Under the pieces are notes generated by a model. It was not told where the DNA came from, ran no database searches, and saw only the letters and a list, made by a program, of their open reading frames with translations. This document shows, one piece after another, positions 27,453 through 37,320 of a stretch of DNA of 64,000 bases; position 1 is the first letter of the stretch; each line of letters starts with the position of its first letter. This DNA is from an uncultured Gammaproteobacteria bacterium (GTDB lineage: Bacteria; Pseudomonadota; Gammaproteobacteria; PS1; Pseudothioglobaceae): contig CABXIU010000001.1 of NCBI GenBank assembly GCA_902512305.1, positions 146,509 to 210,508 on the forward strand, written 5' to 3'. A program made the translations under genes and the position numbers.

Positions 27453-27597
27453 AATTTGGTTATGGAAGTTGGTGTGAGTCCAACACTGCCCTCGCAACGG
27501 TATTTCTTAAAGAAGAGTCCGATACATCCCAAATTCGTTTACTTAATACTACGATGGGTGGTGAGTTAAGGTATTGCTTATAAGCGATTCTTACCTC
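27453..27597 (+). ncRNA. Cobalamin riboswitch with downstream expression-platform hairpin
   Basis: The closing stem AATTTGG (27453-27459) pairs with CCAAATT (27529-27535). Inside are the cobalamin-aptamer signatures GGTGTGAGTCCAACACTGCC, then GCCCTCGCAACGG (27488-27500, the B12 box) and AGTCCGATAC. Downstream, 27563-27597 forms an extended hairpin (GAG/CTC base, then ATTGCTTA with TAAGCGAT at the top) followed by CCCCCTTTT. That could be a terminator or anti-RBS platform. It lies directly upstream of cobO and should repress it when adenosylcobalamin is plentiful. Confidence 0.85.
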
Positions 27598-27635
27598 TAA
27601 ATCCCCCTTTTAATTCTTATTTATAGGTTTTAAAT

Positions 27636-28229
27636 ATGACGGATAAAAGTTATAAAAAACGCATGCAACGCAAAAAAGAATACATTGATTCCAGAATCGA
27701 TCAGGCAAATATTGATAAAGGAATCATTGTTCTTCTAACTGGTAATGGTAAGGGTAAATCATCATCAGCTATGGGGATGATCTGTAGATCACTTGGTTAT
27801 GACATGAAAGTGGCTCTTGTTCGTTTCTTAAAGGGTGATCAACAAACAGGAGAAGATCTTTTTTTAGAAAATCATCCAAATATTGTTTCAGCTCATATGA
27901 AAAGTGGCTTTACCTGGGATACGCAGGATCAGGAGTTAGATAAGATAAAAGCAAGGGAAACTTGGACAGAGGCTAAGCAATTTCTACAAAATCCTGAAAT
28001 AGCTGTTGTTGTACTTGATGAAATAACCTACATGATTAACTATAACTATCTTGATGAATCTGAAATATTGGATTCATTAGCAAATAGACCTAAAGATCAA
28101 CATGTCGTGATAACTGGAAGAGCTGCTAGCCAGGGCTTGATTGATGCTTCAGATACAGTGAGTGAAGTTGAGGATGTAAAACACGCTTTTAGGGCCAATA
28201 TCAGAGCACAAAAAGGTATTGATTTATAG
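27636..28229 (+). CDS. cobO: Cob(I)alamin adenosyltransferase (CobO/BtuR)
   Basis: This enzyme adenosylates corrinoids to give the coenzyme form of B12. The 197-residue protein has the ATP-binding loop LTGNGKGKSSSAMGM (about residues 34-48), then VALVRFLKGDQQTGED, VVVLDEITYMINY and HVVITGRAASQGLIDASD, all CobA/CobO motifs. No other cobalamin genes are adjacent, which fits corrinoid salvage. It is under the riboswitch just upstream. Confidence 0.95.
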   Translation: MTDKSYKKRMQRKKEYIDSRIDQANIDKGIIVLLTGNGKGKSSSAMGMICRSLGYDMKVALVRFLKGDQQTGEDLFLENHPNIVSAHMKSGFTWDTQDQELDKIKARETWTEAKQFLQNPEIAVVVLDEITYMINYNYLDESEILDSLANRPKDQHVVITGRAASQGLIDASDTVSEVEDVKHAFRANIRAQKGIDL

Positions 28230-28233
28230 ATTA

Positions 28234-29595
28234 TTAGCTATTTTCAAGTAAATATTGTATGGCTTGAAATAAATACCCAACGGATACAATTTTCATACCT
28301 TTAATGCTTTTCTTAGGCTTATTTCCTTTCGGTATGATGGCAAGCTCAAAGCCTTGTTTTTGAGCTTCTGAGAGCCTTTCTTGGGCATTATAAACCGGCC
28401 TGACTTCGCCAGTCAGCCCTACTTCACCAAAGGCAATCCAATTACTTGGAATAACCTTATCTCTTAAGCTTGAGACTATAGCAAGCATTACAACAAGGTC
28501 AGATGCGGTTTCGCTCACCTTAATTCCGCCAACTACATTAATAAATACGTCTTGATCGAAGGTTGCAATCCCTGAATGTTTATGGAGAATTGCTAACTGA
28601 AGTGCTAGTCTATTGTGATCTAAACCTACGCTTACACGCTTTGGAGTTCCATTTGTCTGATCAACTAGTGCTTGAATCTCAATCAAAAGAGGTCTTGTAG
28701 CCTCTCTAGTGACCATGACCATTGAACCAGAGGATGGATTCTCCTGATTTGATAGAAAAATTGAGGATGGATTACTGACTTGCTGAAGTCCCTTTTCACT
28801 CATTGCAAAAACGCTTATCTCGTTGACCGCTCCAAAGCGATTTTTTACTGCTCTAATGACTCGATAACGACCTCCTGGATCTCCCTCAAAGTACAAAACT
28901 GCATCAACCATATGCTCAAGTATTCTTGGTCCCGCAAGCGCTCCACCCTTTGTCACATGGCCAATCATCAATAAAATCGTGTTTGTTTGTTTAGCATATT
29001 GAGTAAGCTGAGCAGCACAATCTCTTACCTGGGTCACTGAACCTGGAGCTGAGGTTGATAAATCAGTTACCATAGTCTGAATAGAGTCAATTACAATAAC
29101 CTTGGGCTCAACATCTTTTAAAAGTTTAAGTATTTTCTCTAAGTGAGTTTCACCAATAAAAAGAATATCTTCCTTAATATTTAATCTAACTGATCTCTCA
29201 CTTACCTGTTCCGCAGATTCCTCTCCACTTACATACAGAGTAGTGTTGTCTTTGTTTAAGGTAGCTAAAGCTTGAAGAATAAGGGTTGATTTACCAATTC
29301 CCGGATCGCCTCCAATAAGAACAACTGACCCATCAACTAGACCTCCACCTAAAGTACGATCAAGCTCAGTAAGGCCAGTTGATAATCGATCTTTATTTTG
29401 AGATTTAACTTCAGTTAAGCTTTGAACTTTTGATGCAGGAAGGTCTTTTAGGCTATCTGGCTTAGAAGATGTGGCTTGAGACATGACAATCTCTTCTAAG
29501 GTATTCCATTCTTTACAATCTAAGCATTGACCAGCCCACTGATGGTGAGAGGCGCCACACTCTCGGCATACAAACTCAACTTTTGTTTTAGCCAT
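28234..29595 (-). CDS. radA: DNA repair protein RadA
   Basis: RadA is a RecA-like, DnaB-like helicase that promotes branch migration in recombination. The 453-residue protein starts with a C4 zinc finger (VCRECGASHHQWAGQCLDC). It has Walker A GGDPGIGKSTL, the RadA-specific KNRFGAVNEISVF, and a C-terminal Lon-like domain (GLTGEVRPVYNAQERLSEAQ). It lies 4 bases after nrdR. Confidence 0.97.
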   Translation of the reverse strand: MAKTKVEFVCRECGASHHQWAGQCLDCKEWNTLEEIVMSQATSSKPDSLKDLPASKVQSLTEVKSQNKDRLSTGLTELDRTLGGGLVDGSVVLIGGDPGIGKSTLILQALATLNKDNTTLYVSGEESAEQVSERSVRLNIKEDILFIGETHLEKILKLLKDVEPKVIVIDSIQTMVTDLSTSAPGSVTQVRDCAAQLTQYAKQTNTILLMIGHVTKGGALAGPRILEHMVDAVLYFEGDPGGRYRVIRAVKNRFGAVNEISVFAMSEKGLQQVSNPSSIFLSNQENPSSGSMVMVTREATRPLLIEIQALVDQTNGTPKRVSVGLDHNRLALQLAILHKHSGIATFDQDVFINVVGGIKVSETASDLVVMLAIVSSLRDKVIPSNWIAFGEVGLTGEVRPVYNAQERLSEAQKQGFELAIIPKGNKPKKSIKGMKIVSVGYLFQAIQYLLENS

Positions 29596-29599
29596 AAGA

Positions 29600-30052
29600 T
29601 TACTTTTTCATTAATTTGTCAATTTCGCTTTTAAACGCCTCAATATCTTGAAATTGTCTATAAACTGAGGCAAAACGAATGTAGGCAACTTCATCCAGCG
29701 CTCTAAGCTCCTCCATGACCCATTCGCCAAGAGTTGATGAAGGCACCTCTCTATCATTTTGCGCCATTAATTTTCTTTGAATCTTTTGAATTGCAGTTTC
29801 TATTTTTGAGATTTCAACGGGTCTTTTTTCGAGCGCTTTTAATAAGCCATAGCGAAGCTTGTCTTCACTGAAGGTTTGTCTGGAATCATCACTTTTAATC
29901 AGCCTAGGAAGATTTAAATCAACGGTTTCCCTCGTTGAATGCCTTTCACCACAAGCGATACACTCTCTTCTTCTACGAACTTGTGAGCCATCATCTAGGA
30001 GCCTAGTATCTAAAACCTTGGTGTCATCTGATTGACAAAAAGGACACCGCAT
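29600..30052 (-). CDS. nrdR: Transcriptional repressor NrdR
   Basis: NrdR represses ribonucleotide reductase genes according to ATP/dATP levels. The 150-residue protein has the N-terminal zinc ribbon (MRCPFCQSDDTKVLDTR, then RRRRECIACGERHST) and an ATP-cone (about 48-140, PRLIKSDDSRQTFSEDKLRY). It lies 5 bases after glyA, the widespread glyA-nrdR order. Confidence 0.97.
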   Translation of the reverse strand: MRCPFCQSDDTKVLDTRLLDDGSQVRRRRECIACGERHSTRETVDLNLPRLIKSDDSRQTFSEDKLRYGLLKALEKRPVEISKIETAIQKIQRKLMAQNDREVPSSTLGEWVMEELRALDEVAYIRFASVYRQFQDIEAFKSEIDKLMKK

Positions 30053-30057
30053 ACAAG

Positions 30058-31311
30058 CTACTTATAAACTGGAAATCTTGAGCAAAGCTCTTCAACTTTT
30101 GCTCTAACTTCGTTGACTACATCAGGATTCTCAATATCATCACAAATATCGCATATCCAATTTGTAATATCTTTGCACTCAGACTCACCAAATCCACGGG
30201 TTGTTGCAGCAGGTGTTCCAATTCTAATTCCACTCGTTACAAATGGAGATTGAGGGTCATTAGGGACTGAATTTTTGTTGACTGTTATGTGAGCAGAGCC
30301 TAGTGTTGCATCAACCGCTTTCCCAGTTAATCCTTGCTCTATAAAGCTTACCAAGAAAACATGGTTATCTGTTCCACCAGAAACTACATCGTAGCCTCTT
30401 TCCATAAAGACACTAGCCATAGCTCTTGCATTTTTTACAACCTGTTTCTGATAAGATTTAAAGTCATCACTTAAAGCCTCTTTAAAGGCTACAGCTTTAG
30501 CTGCAATAATGTGCATCAATGGGCCGCCTTGAATTCCAGGGAAAATAGCTGAATTTAGTTTTTTCTCTATCTCTTCGTTAGCTCTGGATAAAATTAGCCC
30601 GCCACGAGGACCTCTTAGAGTTTTGTGAGTTGTTGTTGTGCAAACATCAGCAATATTGATTGGTGACGGATAGTCTCCAGTAGCAATGAGACCTGCAACA
30701 TGAGCCATATCAACAAGTAAATATGCACCAACCATATCAGCAACATCTCTAAAGCGTTGCCAATCTATTACTCTTGAGTAAGCAGAGAAACCAGCAATCA
30801 CCATTTTAGGCTTATGTTCTTTAGCTAATCTTTCGACCTCATCATAATCAATCTCTCCTGTTGATTCATCAAGGCCATACTGGATTGCATTGAAATTTTT
30901 ACCTGAGAAAGATGGTGCTGCTCCATGCGTTAGGTGCCCCCCATGAGCTAAGCTCATACCCAGTATCGTATCTCCAGGAACAAGAAGCGCTTGAAATACA
31001 GCAGCATTTGCTGAAGAGCCAGAGTGGGGCTGAACATTTACATAGGCCGCCCCAAATAATTCTTTAGCTCTACTGATGGCCAAATCTTCCGCCATATCTA
31101 CATGTTCACAGCCACCATAGTAACGTTTAGATGGATACCCTTCTGCATATTTATTAGTCAACTGAGATCCTTGAGCAGTCATCACCGCTGGGGAAGTGTA
31201 GTTTTCTGATGCAATCAACTCGATGTGTGCTTCTTGCCTTAACTCTTCCGCATTAATTACTTTTGCGATGTCAGAATCAACTTCATTTAATGTAAGATTT
31301 TTGTCAAACAT
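30058..31311 (-). CDS. glyA: Serine hydroxymethyltransferase
   Basis: GlyA interconverts serine and glycine with tetrahydrofolate, feeding one-carbon metabolism. The 417-residue PLP enzyme has [39 protein letters not shown], and the lysine loop [19 protein letters not shown]. It is first in the glyA-nrdR-radA transcript and diverges from dadA across a 172-base gap. Confidence 0.98.
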   Translation of the reverse strand: MFDKNLTLNEVDSDIAKVINAEELRQEAHIELIASENYTSPAVMTAQGSQLTNKYAEGYPSKRYYGGCEHVDMAEDLAISRAKELFGAAYVNVQPHSGSSANAAVFQALLVPGDTILGMSLAHGGHLTHGAAPSFSGKNFNAIQYGLDESTGEIDYDEVERLAKEHKPKMVIAGFSAYSRVIDWQRFRDVADMVGAYLLVDMAHVAGLIATGDYPSPINIADVCTTTTHKTLRGPRGGLILSRANEEIEKKLNSAIFPGIQGGPLMHIIAAKAVAFKEALSDDFKSYQKQVVKNARAMASVFMERGYDVVSGGTDNHVFLVSFIEQGLTGKAVDATLGSAHITVNKNSVPNDPQSPFVTSGIRIGTPAATTRGFGESECKDITNWICDICDDIENPDVVNEVRAKVEELCSRFPVYK

Positions 31312-31483
31312 GGGGACTTCCTGAAAAGATGAAAAAACGGTATTTTACGGACTTATTTTAACAAGAATAATACTTAATTACTTTTTTTTTACAAATCATA
31401 TATTTTGATAATTGCATAGCCTCATAAGAGCAAATATTTTTTTTCCGGTGGTAAAATTTGCGCTTTAATCTCATAATCATCAA

Positions 31484-32770
31484 ATGAAAGTTATCGTTTT
31501 AGGTGCAGGTGTTATCGGCACAACCTCTGCCTATTTCTTAGCCAAGCAAGGTCATGATGTGACTGTTTTAGATAGACAAGAGAGCGTTGCTATGGAAACT
31601 AGTCATGCGAATGCAGGCTGTTTATCCTATGGATTTTCTTCACCCTGGGCCTCACCTGGACTTCCATTGAATTTATTGAAATGGTTTTTAACTGGGCGAT
31701 CTCCGTTAGTCATCAATCCAAACATAAGCATAGAGACAATCAAGTTTTTATATCGAATGTATAAAAACTGCAATTCAAAAAGCTACGAAATCAATAAAAG
31801 TCGCATGCTTAGACTTGCTAATTATTCTCGACAGGCCCTCTTAGAAATTGAGTCAGATTTTGATATTCAATATGAGCAGAGAAGGCAAGGATCACTTCAA
31901 CTTTTTTGGGACACAAAAGAGATTGAGAAAGCTAAAAGAGATATTTCAATATTAGAAAAATTCAACATCCATTATGAACTTCTAGATACTGAAGGCTGCG
32001 TTGAAGCTGAACCAGGATTGAAATATGTAAAAAATAAACTCTCTGGTGGACTTCGCTTTAATAATGACTTTACTGGAAATTGCTACCTTTTCTCAAATGA
32101 AATCTATAAAAAATGTATTGAAATGGGTGTAAATTTTGAATTCAATACTGAAATTAAATCCATAAAAATTAATAATAATAAAATCTCTTCAGTTTTAACC
32201 AGCGAAGGAGAATTTAAAGCAGATTGTTATTCTGTCTCCCTTGGAAGTTATTCCACTAAAATCCTTTCACAAGTCGGTATTAAAACCCCTATTTATCCCG
32301 TTAAGGGTTATTCAATCACGCTTCCTGTTTTAACTGATCAAGACGCGCCTCAATCAACAATAATGGATGAAAAGAATAAAATTGCCATCACAAGACTGGG
32401 AGACAGAATAAGAGTCGCTGGAATGGCTCATTTAACCGATTTTGATAAAAACTTGAGAACAAAATCTCTAGAGTCATTAAAAAGTGGCTTAGATCTCGTA
32501 TTTCCTAAGAGTTATGAGCCTTCTGAAAATCTTAATTATTGGACAGGTTTTCGTCCAAGTACACCTGATGGAACGCCCATTATTGGCCCTACACCCTATA
32601 GCAACTTATATCTTAATACAGGACACGGAACACTTGGATGGACAATGTCTTCAGGTTCTGGCAAACTGTTAGCTGATATCGTTTCAGGAAATCAACCTGA
32701 AATCTCTATCGAAGGGATTGATATGAATCGATACAGTTTTTCAAATAAGACACGAAAAAATTATGGCTAG
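31484..32770 (+). CDS. dadA: D-amino acid dehydrogenase
   Basis: DadA is a membrane-associated FAD enzyme that oxidises D-amino acids, mainly D-alanine, to keto acids and passes electrons to quinones. The 428-residue protein has the dinucleotide motif VLGAGVIGTTSAYFLAKQGH at residues 4-23, the DadA segment HANAGCLSYGFSSPWASPG, and the C-terminal WTGFRPSTPDGTPIIGPTP plus NTGHGTLGWTMSSGSG. It overlaps alr by 8 bases. Together they form an alanine catabolic pair. Confidence 0.93.
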   Translation: MKVIVLGAGVIGTTSAYFLAKQGHDVTVLDRQESVAMETSHANAGCLSYGFSSPWASPGLPLNLLKWFLTGRSPLVINPNISIETIKFLYRMYKNCNSKSYEINKSRMLRLANYSRQALLEIESDFDIQYEQRRQGSLQLFWDTKEIEKAKRDISILEKFNIHYELLDTEGCVEAEPGLKYVKNKLSGGLRFNNDFTGNCYLFSNEIYKKCIEMGVNFEFNTEIKSIKINNNKISSVLTSEGEFKADCYSVSLGSYSTKILSQVGIKTPIYPVKGYSITLPVLTDQDAPQSTIMDEKNKIAITRLGDRIRVAGMAHLTDFDKNLRTKSLESLKSGLDLVFPKSYEPSENLNYWTGFRPSTPDGTPIIGPTPYSNLYLNTGHGTLGWTMSSGSGKLLADIVSGNQPEISIEGIDMNRYSFSNKTRKNYG

Positions 32771-33842
32771 GAATTGTATTGCATCCATTAATCTTGATGC
32801 AATTAAAAAAAACTATCTTTACGCAAAATCTTTATCTCCTAGATCTAAGGCCATAGCCATTATTAAAGCCAATGCCTATGGCCATGGTGCAGTTAAAGTT
32901 GCTAAACATTTAAAAGACTGTGCTGATTGTTACGGCGTTGCTTGCTCTGAAGAGGCTTTAGAGTTAAGAAATTCAGGCATTTCTAGCACTCCCATCTTGC
33001 TTTTAGAGGGAATTTTTGAAGAATCTGAGTTAAACCTTGTAGATAAGCATAATCTTTGGATGGTAGTCTGTAACGACAACCAGCTACAATGGATTCTTAA
33101 AAGCAAACCAAGTCATAAGTTTGATGTTTTTGTGAAGATTGATTCAGGTATGGGGCGCCTTGGATTTCAAGAGAAAGGCTCGAATAAAGCAATAAACTCT
33201 TTAGAAAATTCTAGCAATGTTAAAAACATTACCTTAATGACTCATTTTTCAAGTGCTGATAATCAAAATAGCCCTTCAACAATAAACCAAATAGAACAAT
33301 TCAATAATATTATTGACTCAAATCAAAATAATACCTCACTGGCAAATTCAGCGGCTTTGATGGTTTTTGAAAAGGCTCATAGTGAATATACGCGACCTGG
33401 AATTATGCTCTATGGCTCATCTCCATTTCCTTATAGTGAAAAATTTAAAGACTTATCTCCAGCAATGACGCTTCAATCTTCTCTCATATCTATTAAAGAA
33501 TTTAAATCAGGACAGAGCATTGGATATGGTGAACGCTATGTCTGCAAGGAAGATACGCTTATTGGAGTTGTAGCCATTGGTTATGCTGATGGATACCCCA
33601 GAAGTGCTCAAGATGGCACTCCAGTATTTATAAATGGAGGCATTGCAAGAGTAGCTGGAAGAGTTTCCATGGATATGATTACAATCAATCTAAAAGGTAT
33701 CAAAAACCCTCAAATTGGAGATTGTGTAGAACTTTTTGGAGAAAATGTTTCTATTGATGAAGTGGCTGAAAATTGTAATACAATCTCTTATGAAATATTC
33801 TCACAAATTACCAATCGAGTTTATAAAACTTATGTTTCATAG
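32763..33842 (+). CDS. alr: Alanine racemase
   Basis: This PLP enzyme interconverts L- and D-alanine, for peptidoglycan and for catabolism through DadA. The 359-residue protein has the lysine motif AIIKANAYGHGAVKVAKHL (K35), SGMGRLGF, and the catalytic-tyrosine region SIGYGERYV followed by GYADGYPRS and GRVSMDMITI. Overlap with dadA suggests a catabolic (DadX) role, but no second alr is in the window, so it may serve both. Confidence 0.95.
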   Translation: MARNCIASINLDAIKKNYLYAKSLSPRSKAIAIIKANAYGHGAVKVAKHLKDCADCYGVACSEEALELRNSGISSTPILLLEGIFEESELNLVDKHNLWMVVCNDNQLQWILKSKPSHKFDVFVKIDSGMGRLGFQEKGSNKAINSLENSSNVKNITLMTHFSSADNQNSPSTINQIEQFNNIIDSNQNNTSLANSAALMVFEKAHSEYTRPGIMLYGSSPFPYSEKFKDLSPAMTLQSSLISIKEFKSGQSIGYGERYVCKEDTLIGVVAIGYADGYPRSAQDGTPVFINGGIARVAGRVSMDMITINLKGIKNPQIGDCVELFGENVSIDEVAENCNTISYEIFSQITNRVYKTYVS

Positions 33843-33893
33843 TTTTTAAAATGCTAATATAATTCAAGTCATTATTCATTAATCACCTATTAA

Positions 33894-34709
33894 ATGTTAT
33901 TCGCAAGCCAAATTTCTTCATTTCATAAAGATGGATACCTAGTCGTTGAAGACTTCCTTAATAATAATCAACGAGAACTTCTAATGAATCGCGCTAAGGA
34001 CTTAATCGAAGATTTTGATCCATCTAGAACTCAGTCTATTTTTACGACTAATGAACAAGAGAGAGCGAGTGATGAGTATTTTTTAAAGTCTGGTGATCAA
34101 ATTAGATTTTTCTTTGAAGAAAAGGCAATTGATAGTAGCGGTAATTTTACGGTCCCAAAACAACAATCAATCAACAAAATAGGTCATGCCCAACACGCAC
34201 TAGACCCAATCTATAAAAAAGTTATTAATACTCTAGATATTCCTGAAATGGGTCAGCAGCTCGGTATTCTAAAGCCTCGAAAACTTCAATCAATGCACAT
34301 ATTCAAGCAGCCCAATATTGGAGGTGAAGTTGGACTTCATCAAGACTCGACATTCTTATACACATCGCCGATGAGCTGTATTGGCTTTTGGATTGCTCTT
34401 GAGGATGCTAATATTGAAAATGGTTGTCTTCAGGCTATGACAGGAGGTCATACAATACCTTTAAAAAAGCGTTTTAAATTATCTAATACAGGCGGCACAG
34501 AATTTGAAATATTAGATGAAACTCCTTGGCCAGATACTCAGCTTGATCTTTTAGAGGTTAAGGCAGGCACTCTTGTAATCCTTCACGGACAACTCCCTCA
34601 CTACAGTGCTGAAAACACTTCTAACAAATCTAGACAAGCTTTTAGCATTCATCTAATTGATGACAATTGTCATTATGCTAAAGATAATTGGCTACAATCT
34701 GATTTATGA
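33894..34709 (+). CDS. Phytanoyl-CoA dioxygenase (PhyH) family protein
   Basis: This 271-residue Fe(II)/2-oxoglutarate oxygenase has the metal-binding H149-x-D151 in EVGLHQDSTFLYT, distal H236 in GQLPHYSAENTS, and the 2-oxoglutarate arginine near R247. The segment FKQPNIGGEVGLHQDST and the length resemble eukaryotic-type PHYHD1 proteins. The substrate is unknown. Its stop overlaps the cupin ATG, and an AA_synth gene follows, so a small operon is likely. Confidence 0.85.
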   Translation: MLFASQISSFHKDGYLVVEDFLNNNQRELLMNRAKDLIEDFDPSRTQSIFTTNEQERASDEYFLKSGDQIRFFFEEKAIDSSGNFTVPKQQSINKIGHAQHALDPIYKKVINTLDIPEMGQQLGILKPRKLQSMHIFKQPNIGGEVGLHQDSTFLYTSPMSCIGFWIALEDANIENGCLQAMTGGHTIPLKKRFKLSNTGGTEFEILDETPWPDTQLDLLEVKAGTLVILHGQLPHYSAENTSNKSRQAFSIHLIDDNCHYAKDNWLQSDL

Positions 34710-35059
34710 ACGACAGACAAGTAATAGACATTCATAACATAGAGTTTAAACCGTTTGACAGGTATGGTTCACCAGTCCCAAAAATGAGCTGGCATATCAT
34801 TAGCTATGATCAAAATAACGGTCAAGGTAGCTACGTATTAAAAATGGAACCTGGAGCCCAAACAGTTCCTCATATGCATATGGGCTTTGAAGAGTTTTTA
34901 ATGATTGAAGGCGAGTTAATTGACTCTGATGGGACTGTCTTCAAAAAAGGTGAATTCATCTCTTTTAAGCCTAACAGTCAGCACTCATCGTTTTCTGAAA
35001 CCGGAGCATTGATTGTTGTTTTTCAAAGAGGGCTTAACGAGGCTATCAATCAAAATTAA
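34706..35059 (+). CDS. Single-domain cupin protein
   Basis: This 117-residue single cupin has MEPGAQTVPHMHMGFEEFLM as cupin motif 1 (two His and Glu metal ligands) and a weaker motif 2 at SFKPNSQHSSFSETG (His). Such proteins act as dioxygenases, isomerases or sensors; the substrate cannot be assigned. It is coupled to the PhyH gene by a four-base overlap, which suggests related substrates. Confidence 0.8.
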   Translation: MNDRQVIDIHNIEFKPFDRYGSPVPKMSWHIISYDQNNGQGSYVLKMEPGAQTVPHMHMGFEEFLMIEGELIDSDGTVFKKGEFISFKPNSQHSSFSETGALIVVFQRGLNEAINQN

Positions 35060-35080
35060 CAACTACTTACTGAGAAAAAT

Positions 35081-35695
35081 ATGCCTGCAAATATAAGAAA
35101 AACTCTTCTTCACGTGGAAAATACACTCGTTGAAGGCAATAAAAAAGCAAAAAAACCTCTTGTTTTAATCGCTGCGGTTGCGGTTATTAAAAACCCATGG
35201 GTTGATTTACAAGATTCAGAAAAATTCGTTGAAGACCTTAAACCAGGCATCTTGGATGTTGCCCCAGGCCTTGGAGAGCTTCTTACATCAATGATTATTA
35301 AAGAAGCAGGTTCAGGTAAAAATGTGGAGGGTTATGGAAAGTCAGCTATTGTCGGATTAAAAGGTGAAATTGAACATGCATCAGGAATTATTCATACACT
35401 TCGCTTTGGTAACTTTTATCGCGAAGCAGTAAGCGCTAAATCTTATCTTTCTTTTTGTAATACTCGTGGTGGTGCTAATGCGCCAATTATGATCCCTTTA
35501 ATGGATAAGAATGACGCCGGTCGACGATCGCATTATCTAACTATTCAGCTCTCTGTTCCAGATGCACCAGCTGATGATGAGATAGTCGTTGCACTAGGCG
35601 CTTCAATTGGAGGTAGACCACACCATAGGATTGGTGATCGATACCAGGATCTTAAAGATTTAGGTCACGATCTTGATAATCCTGCTAGTGTTTAA
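35081..35695 (+). CDS. Amino acid synthesis family protein (AA_synth, DUF1185)
   Basis: This 204-residue protein matches the AA_synth/DUF1185 family: PLVLIAAVAVIKNPW, LGELLTSMI, GYGKSAIVGLKGEIEHASGI and ALGASIGGRPHHRIGDRYQD. The family name comes from loose genetic links to amino-acid metabolism, and no reaction is established that I can state. It often neighbours amidase- or dehydrogenase-type catabolic genes. Here it ends the PhyH-cupin operon behind dadA-alr. Confidence 0.85.
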   Translation: MPANIRKTLLHVENTLVEGNKKAKKPLVLIAAVAVIKNPWVDLQDSEKFVEDLKPGILDVAPGLGELLTSMIIKEAGSGKNVEGYGKSAIVGLKGEIEHASGIIHTLRFGNFYREAVSAKSYLSFCNTRGGANAPIMIPLMDKNDAGRRSHYLTIQLSVPDAPADDEIVVALGASIGGRPHHRIGDRYQDLKDLGHDLDNPASV

Positions 35696-35699
35696 TGGC

Positions 35700-36953
35700 T
35701 TAAGTGTCTGACTCTAATTGAGACTCTAAGGCTTCTTCAGCAATAACTTCCATTCCAACGACACTTGGTCTTTGTGTCATTACCTGGAAGTTTGCCTGAT
35801 CCAATTCATCAACATCATCTTTAATAAACATCATAGAAAAAACGATGGCCGCTATCAATAAGTGGACAAGTATAAGATAAATTAGGAATCCAGAGCTCTC
35901 AAATAGATTAATAAAATAACTCATAGAGAACGGCCCTAGTGATGCAATAACACTATAAACCAATACAATTGTGCCACTGGCACTCACCATTTGACTCGGC
36001 TTTAAACGATCATTGGTCTGAGCGACGCCAAGTGAATACAAAGGCAATGTAAATGCACCTATCAGTCCATTTAATATCAAAAAGACAGCCTTTGAAAACT
36101 CAAAAACTAAAAGCAAAACACAAATACTACTGACTAAAATACAACACAGCAATATGACTTTACGACGGTCAATCTTATCTGATAACCATCCAAGAGGCCA
36201 TTGAGAGGCTGCTCCAAAACCAATAAAGAGAGTCATAAATAAAGCAGTTTCTGAAACATTTAAGCCTGATTTAACAGCGTAAATGGTTCCAATACCAAAA
36301 AAACCAGCTGACGCAAGACCAGAGACTCCAATAGTGGCCATTCCAGAGGGGGAAGCTTTCCATAATGCTTTAATCCCAAGTGATTCTTGAATTTCAGAAT
36401 CTGGTGCTTTAATTTCAGTTAATAGAATTGGAATTAAGGAAACTGAAAGTAGAATAGAGGCCAACAAGAATAAATGAAATCCTGAAGGATTATCAATAGC
36501 AAAAAGCCCTTGACCAAGAGCAAGACCACCCCAAACAACTCCCATATGAATTGAAAAGATTTGACCTCTGTTTTCATTTGATGAAATTGAATTTAGCCAC
36601 CCTTCAACAATAATCATAATTCCTGCGATACAAAATCCTGATAAAAATCTTGCAACAAACCAGACCGGAGGCTCAATAAATAAGATTTGAATTAGTATTG
36701 CCGTTGAAGCAATTGATGCATATGCAGCGTAAGTTCGGATTTGTCCAGTTTTTTTTATTTGGTTTGGTGAAATCAGGGAGCTTGCAAAAGCCCCTATAAA
36801 GTAACCTGACATAACGATTCCAGTGGTTAATACTGAAAATCCTTCATAGTCTGCTCTCCAGCTACTTAAAGTTCCTTGGAGCCCATTACCCAGACCAATA
36901 AATAGGATGCCTAAAAATAGTGGCCAAATTGTTCGCATAACAACTGTTAACAT
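35700..36953 (-). CDS. MFS transporter (YcaD-like)
   Basis: An inner-membrane protein of 417 residues with about 12 transmembrane helices. It begins MLTVVMRTIWPLFLGILFIG and has the MFS loop GWLSDKIDRRKVILL and the segment ARFLSGFCIAGIMIIVEGWL, which fits YcaD/UMF-type transporters. The C-terminus is hydrophilic and acidic. The substrate is unknown. It converges with the AA_synth gene (4-base gap). Confidence 0.82.
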   Translation of the reverse strand: MLTVVMRTIWPLFLGILFIGLGNGLQGTLSSWRADYEGFSVLTTGIVMSGYFIGAFASSLISPNQIKKTGQIRTYAAYASIASTAILIQILFIEPPVWFVARFLSGFCIAGIMIIVEGWLNSISSNENRGQIFSIHMGVVWGGLALGQGLFAIDNPSGFHLFLLASILLSVSLIPILLTEIKAPDSEIQESLGIKALWKASPSGMATIGVSGLASAGFFGIGTIYAVKSGLNVSETALFMTLFIGFGAASQWPLGWLSDKIDRRKVILLCCILVSSICVLLLVFEFSKAVFLILNGLIGAFTLPLYSLGVAQTNDRLKPSQMVSASGTIVLVYSVIASLGPFSMSYFINLFESSGFLIYLILVHLLIAAIVFSMMFIKDDVDELDQANFQVMTQRPSVVGMEVIAEEALESQLESDT

Positions 36954-37041
36954 GATCTCTTATTGAATGATAGATTTTGTAAAAAAAGCGAATTATAGAG
37001 TAATTTAATATTGTATTTCATAAATATACAAAAAGTTTTTA

Positions 37042-37320
37042 ATGATTGATATTCCTAATAAAAATTGGGTCGTATATCTTCTTGAATGTGGTGATAAAAC
37101 TATTTATTGCGGAATTACTAATAATCTAAACAATCGTCTCAAACAGCACAGAGGAGAAAAACCAGGAGGCGCGAAATACACTAGATCTAGAATGCCTCTA
37201 AGACTGGCTTATTTTGAAGAAAAAGAGAATAGAAGTGAGGCACTTAAACGAGAATTGATCATAAAAAAAATGTCAAAAATTGCTAAGATTGAACTGATTG
37301 AAAAATTTAATAAATATTAA
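37042..37320 (+). CDS. GIY-YIG nuclease superfamily protein (UPF0213/YhbQ-like)
   Basis: A 92-residue single-domain protein with the GIY-YIG core: WVVYLLECGDKTIYCGITNN, then LNNRLKQHRGEKPGGAKYTR and SRMPLRLAYFEEKENRSEAL. YhbQ/SLX1-like proteins of this type may cleave branched or damaged DNA; no role is certain. Its stop overlaps the convergent peroxiredoxin stop by four bases. Confidence 0.88.
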   Translation: MIDIPNKNWVVYLLECGDKTIYCGITNNLNNRLKQHRGEKPGGAKYTRSRMPLRLAYFEEKENRSEALKRELIIKKMSKIAKIELIEKFNKY

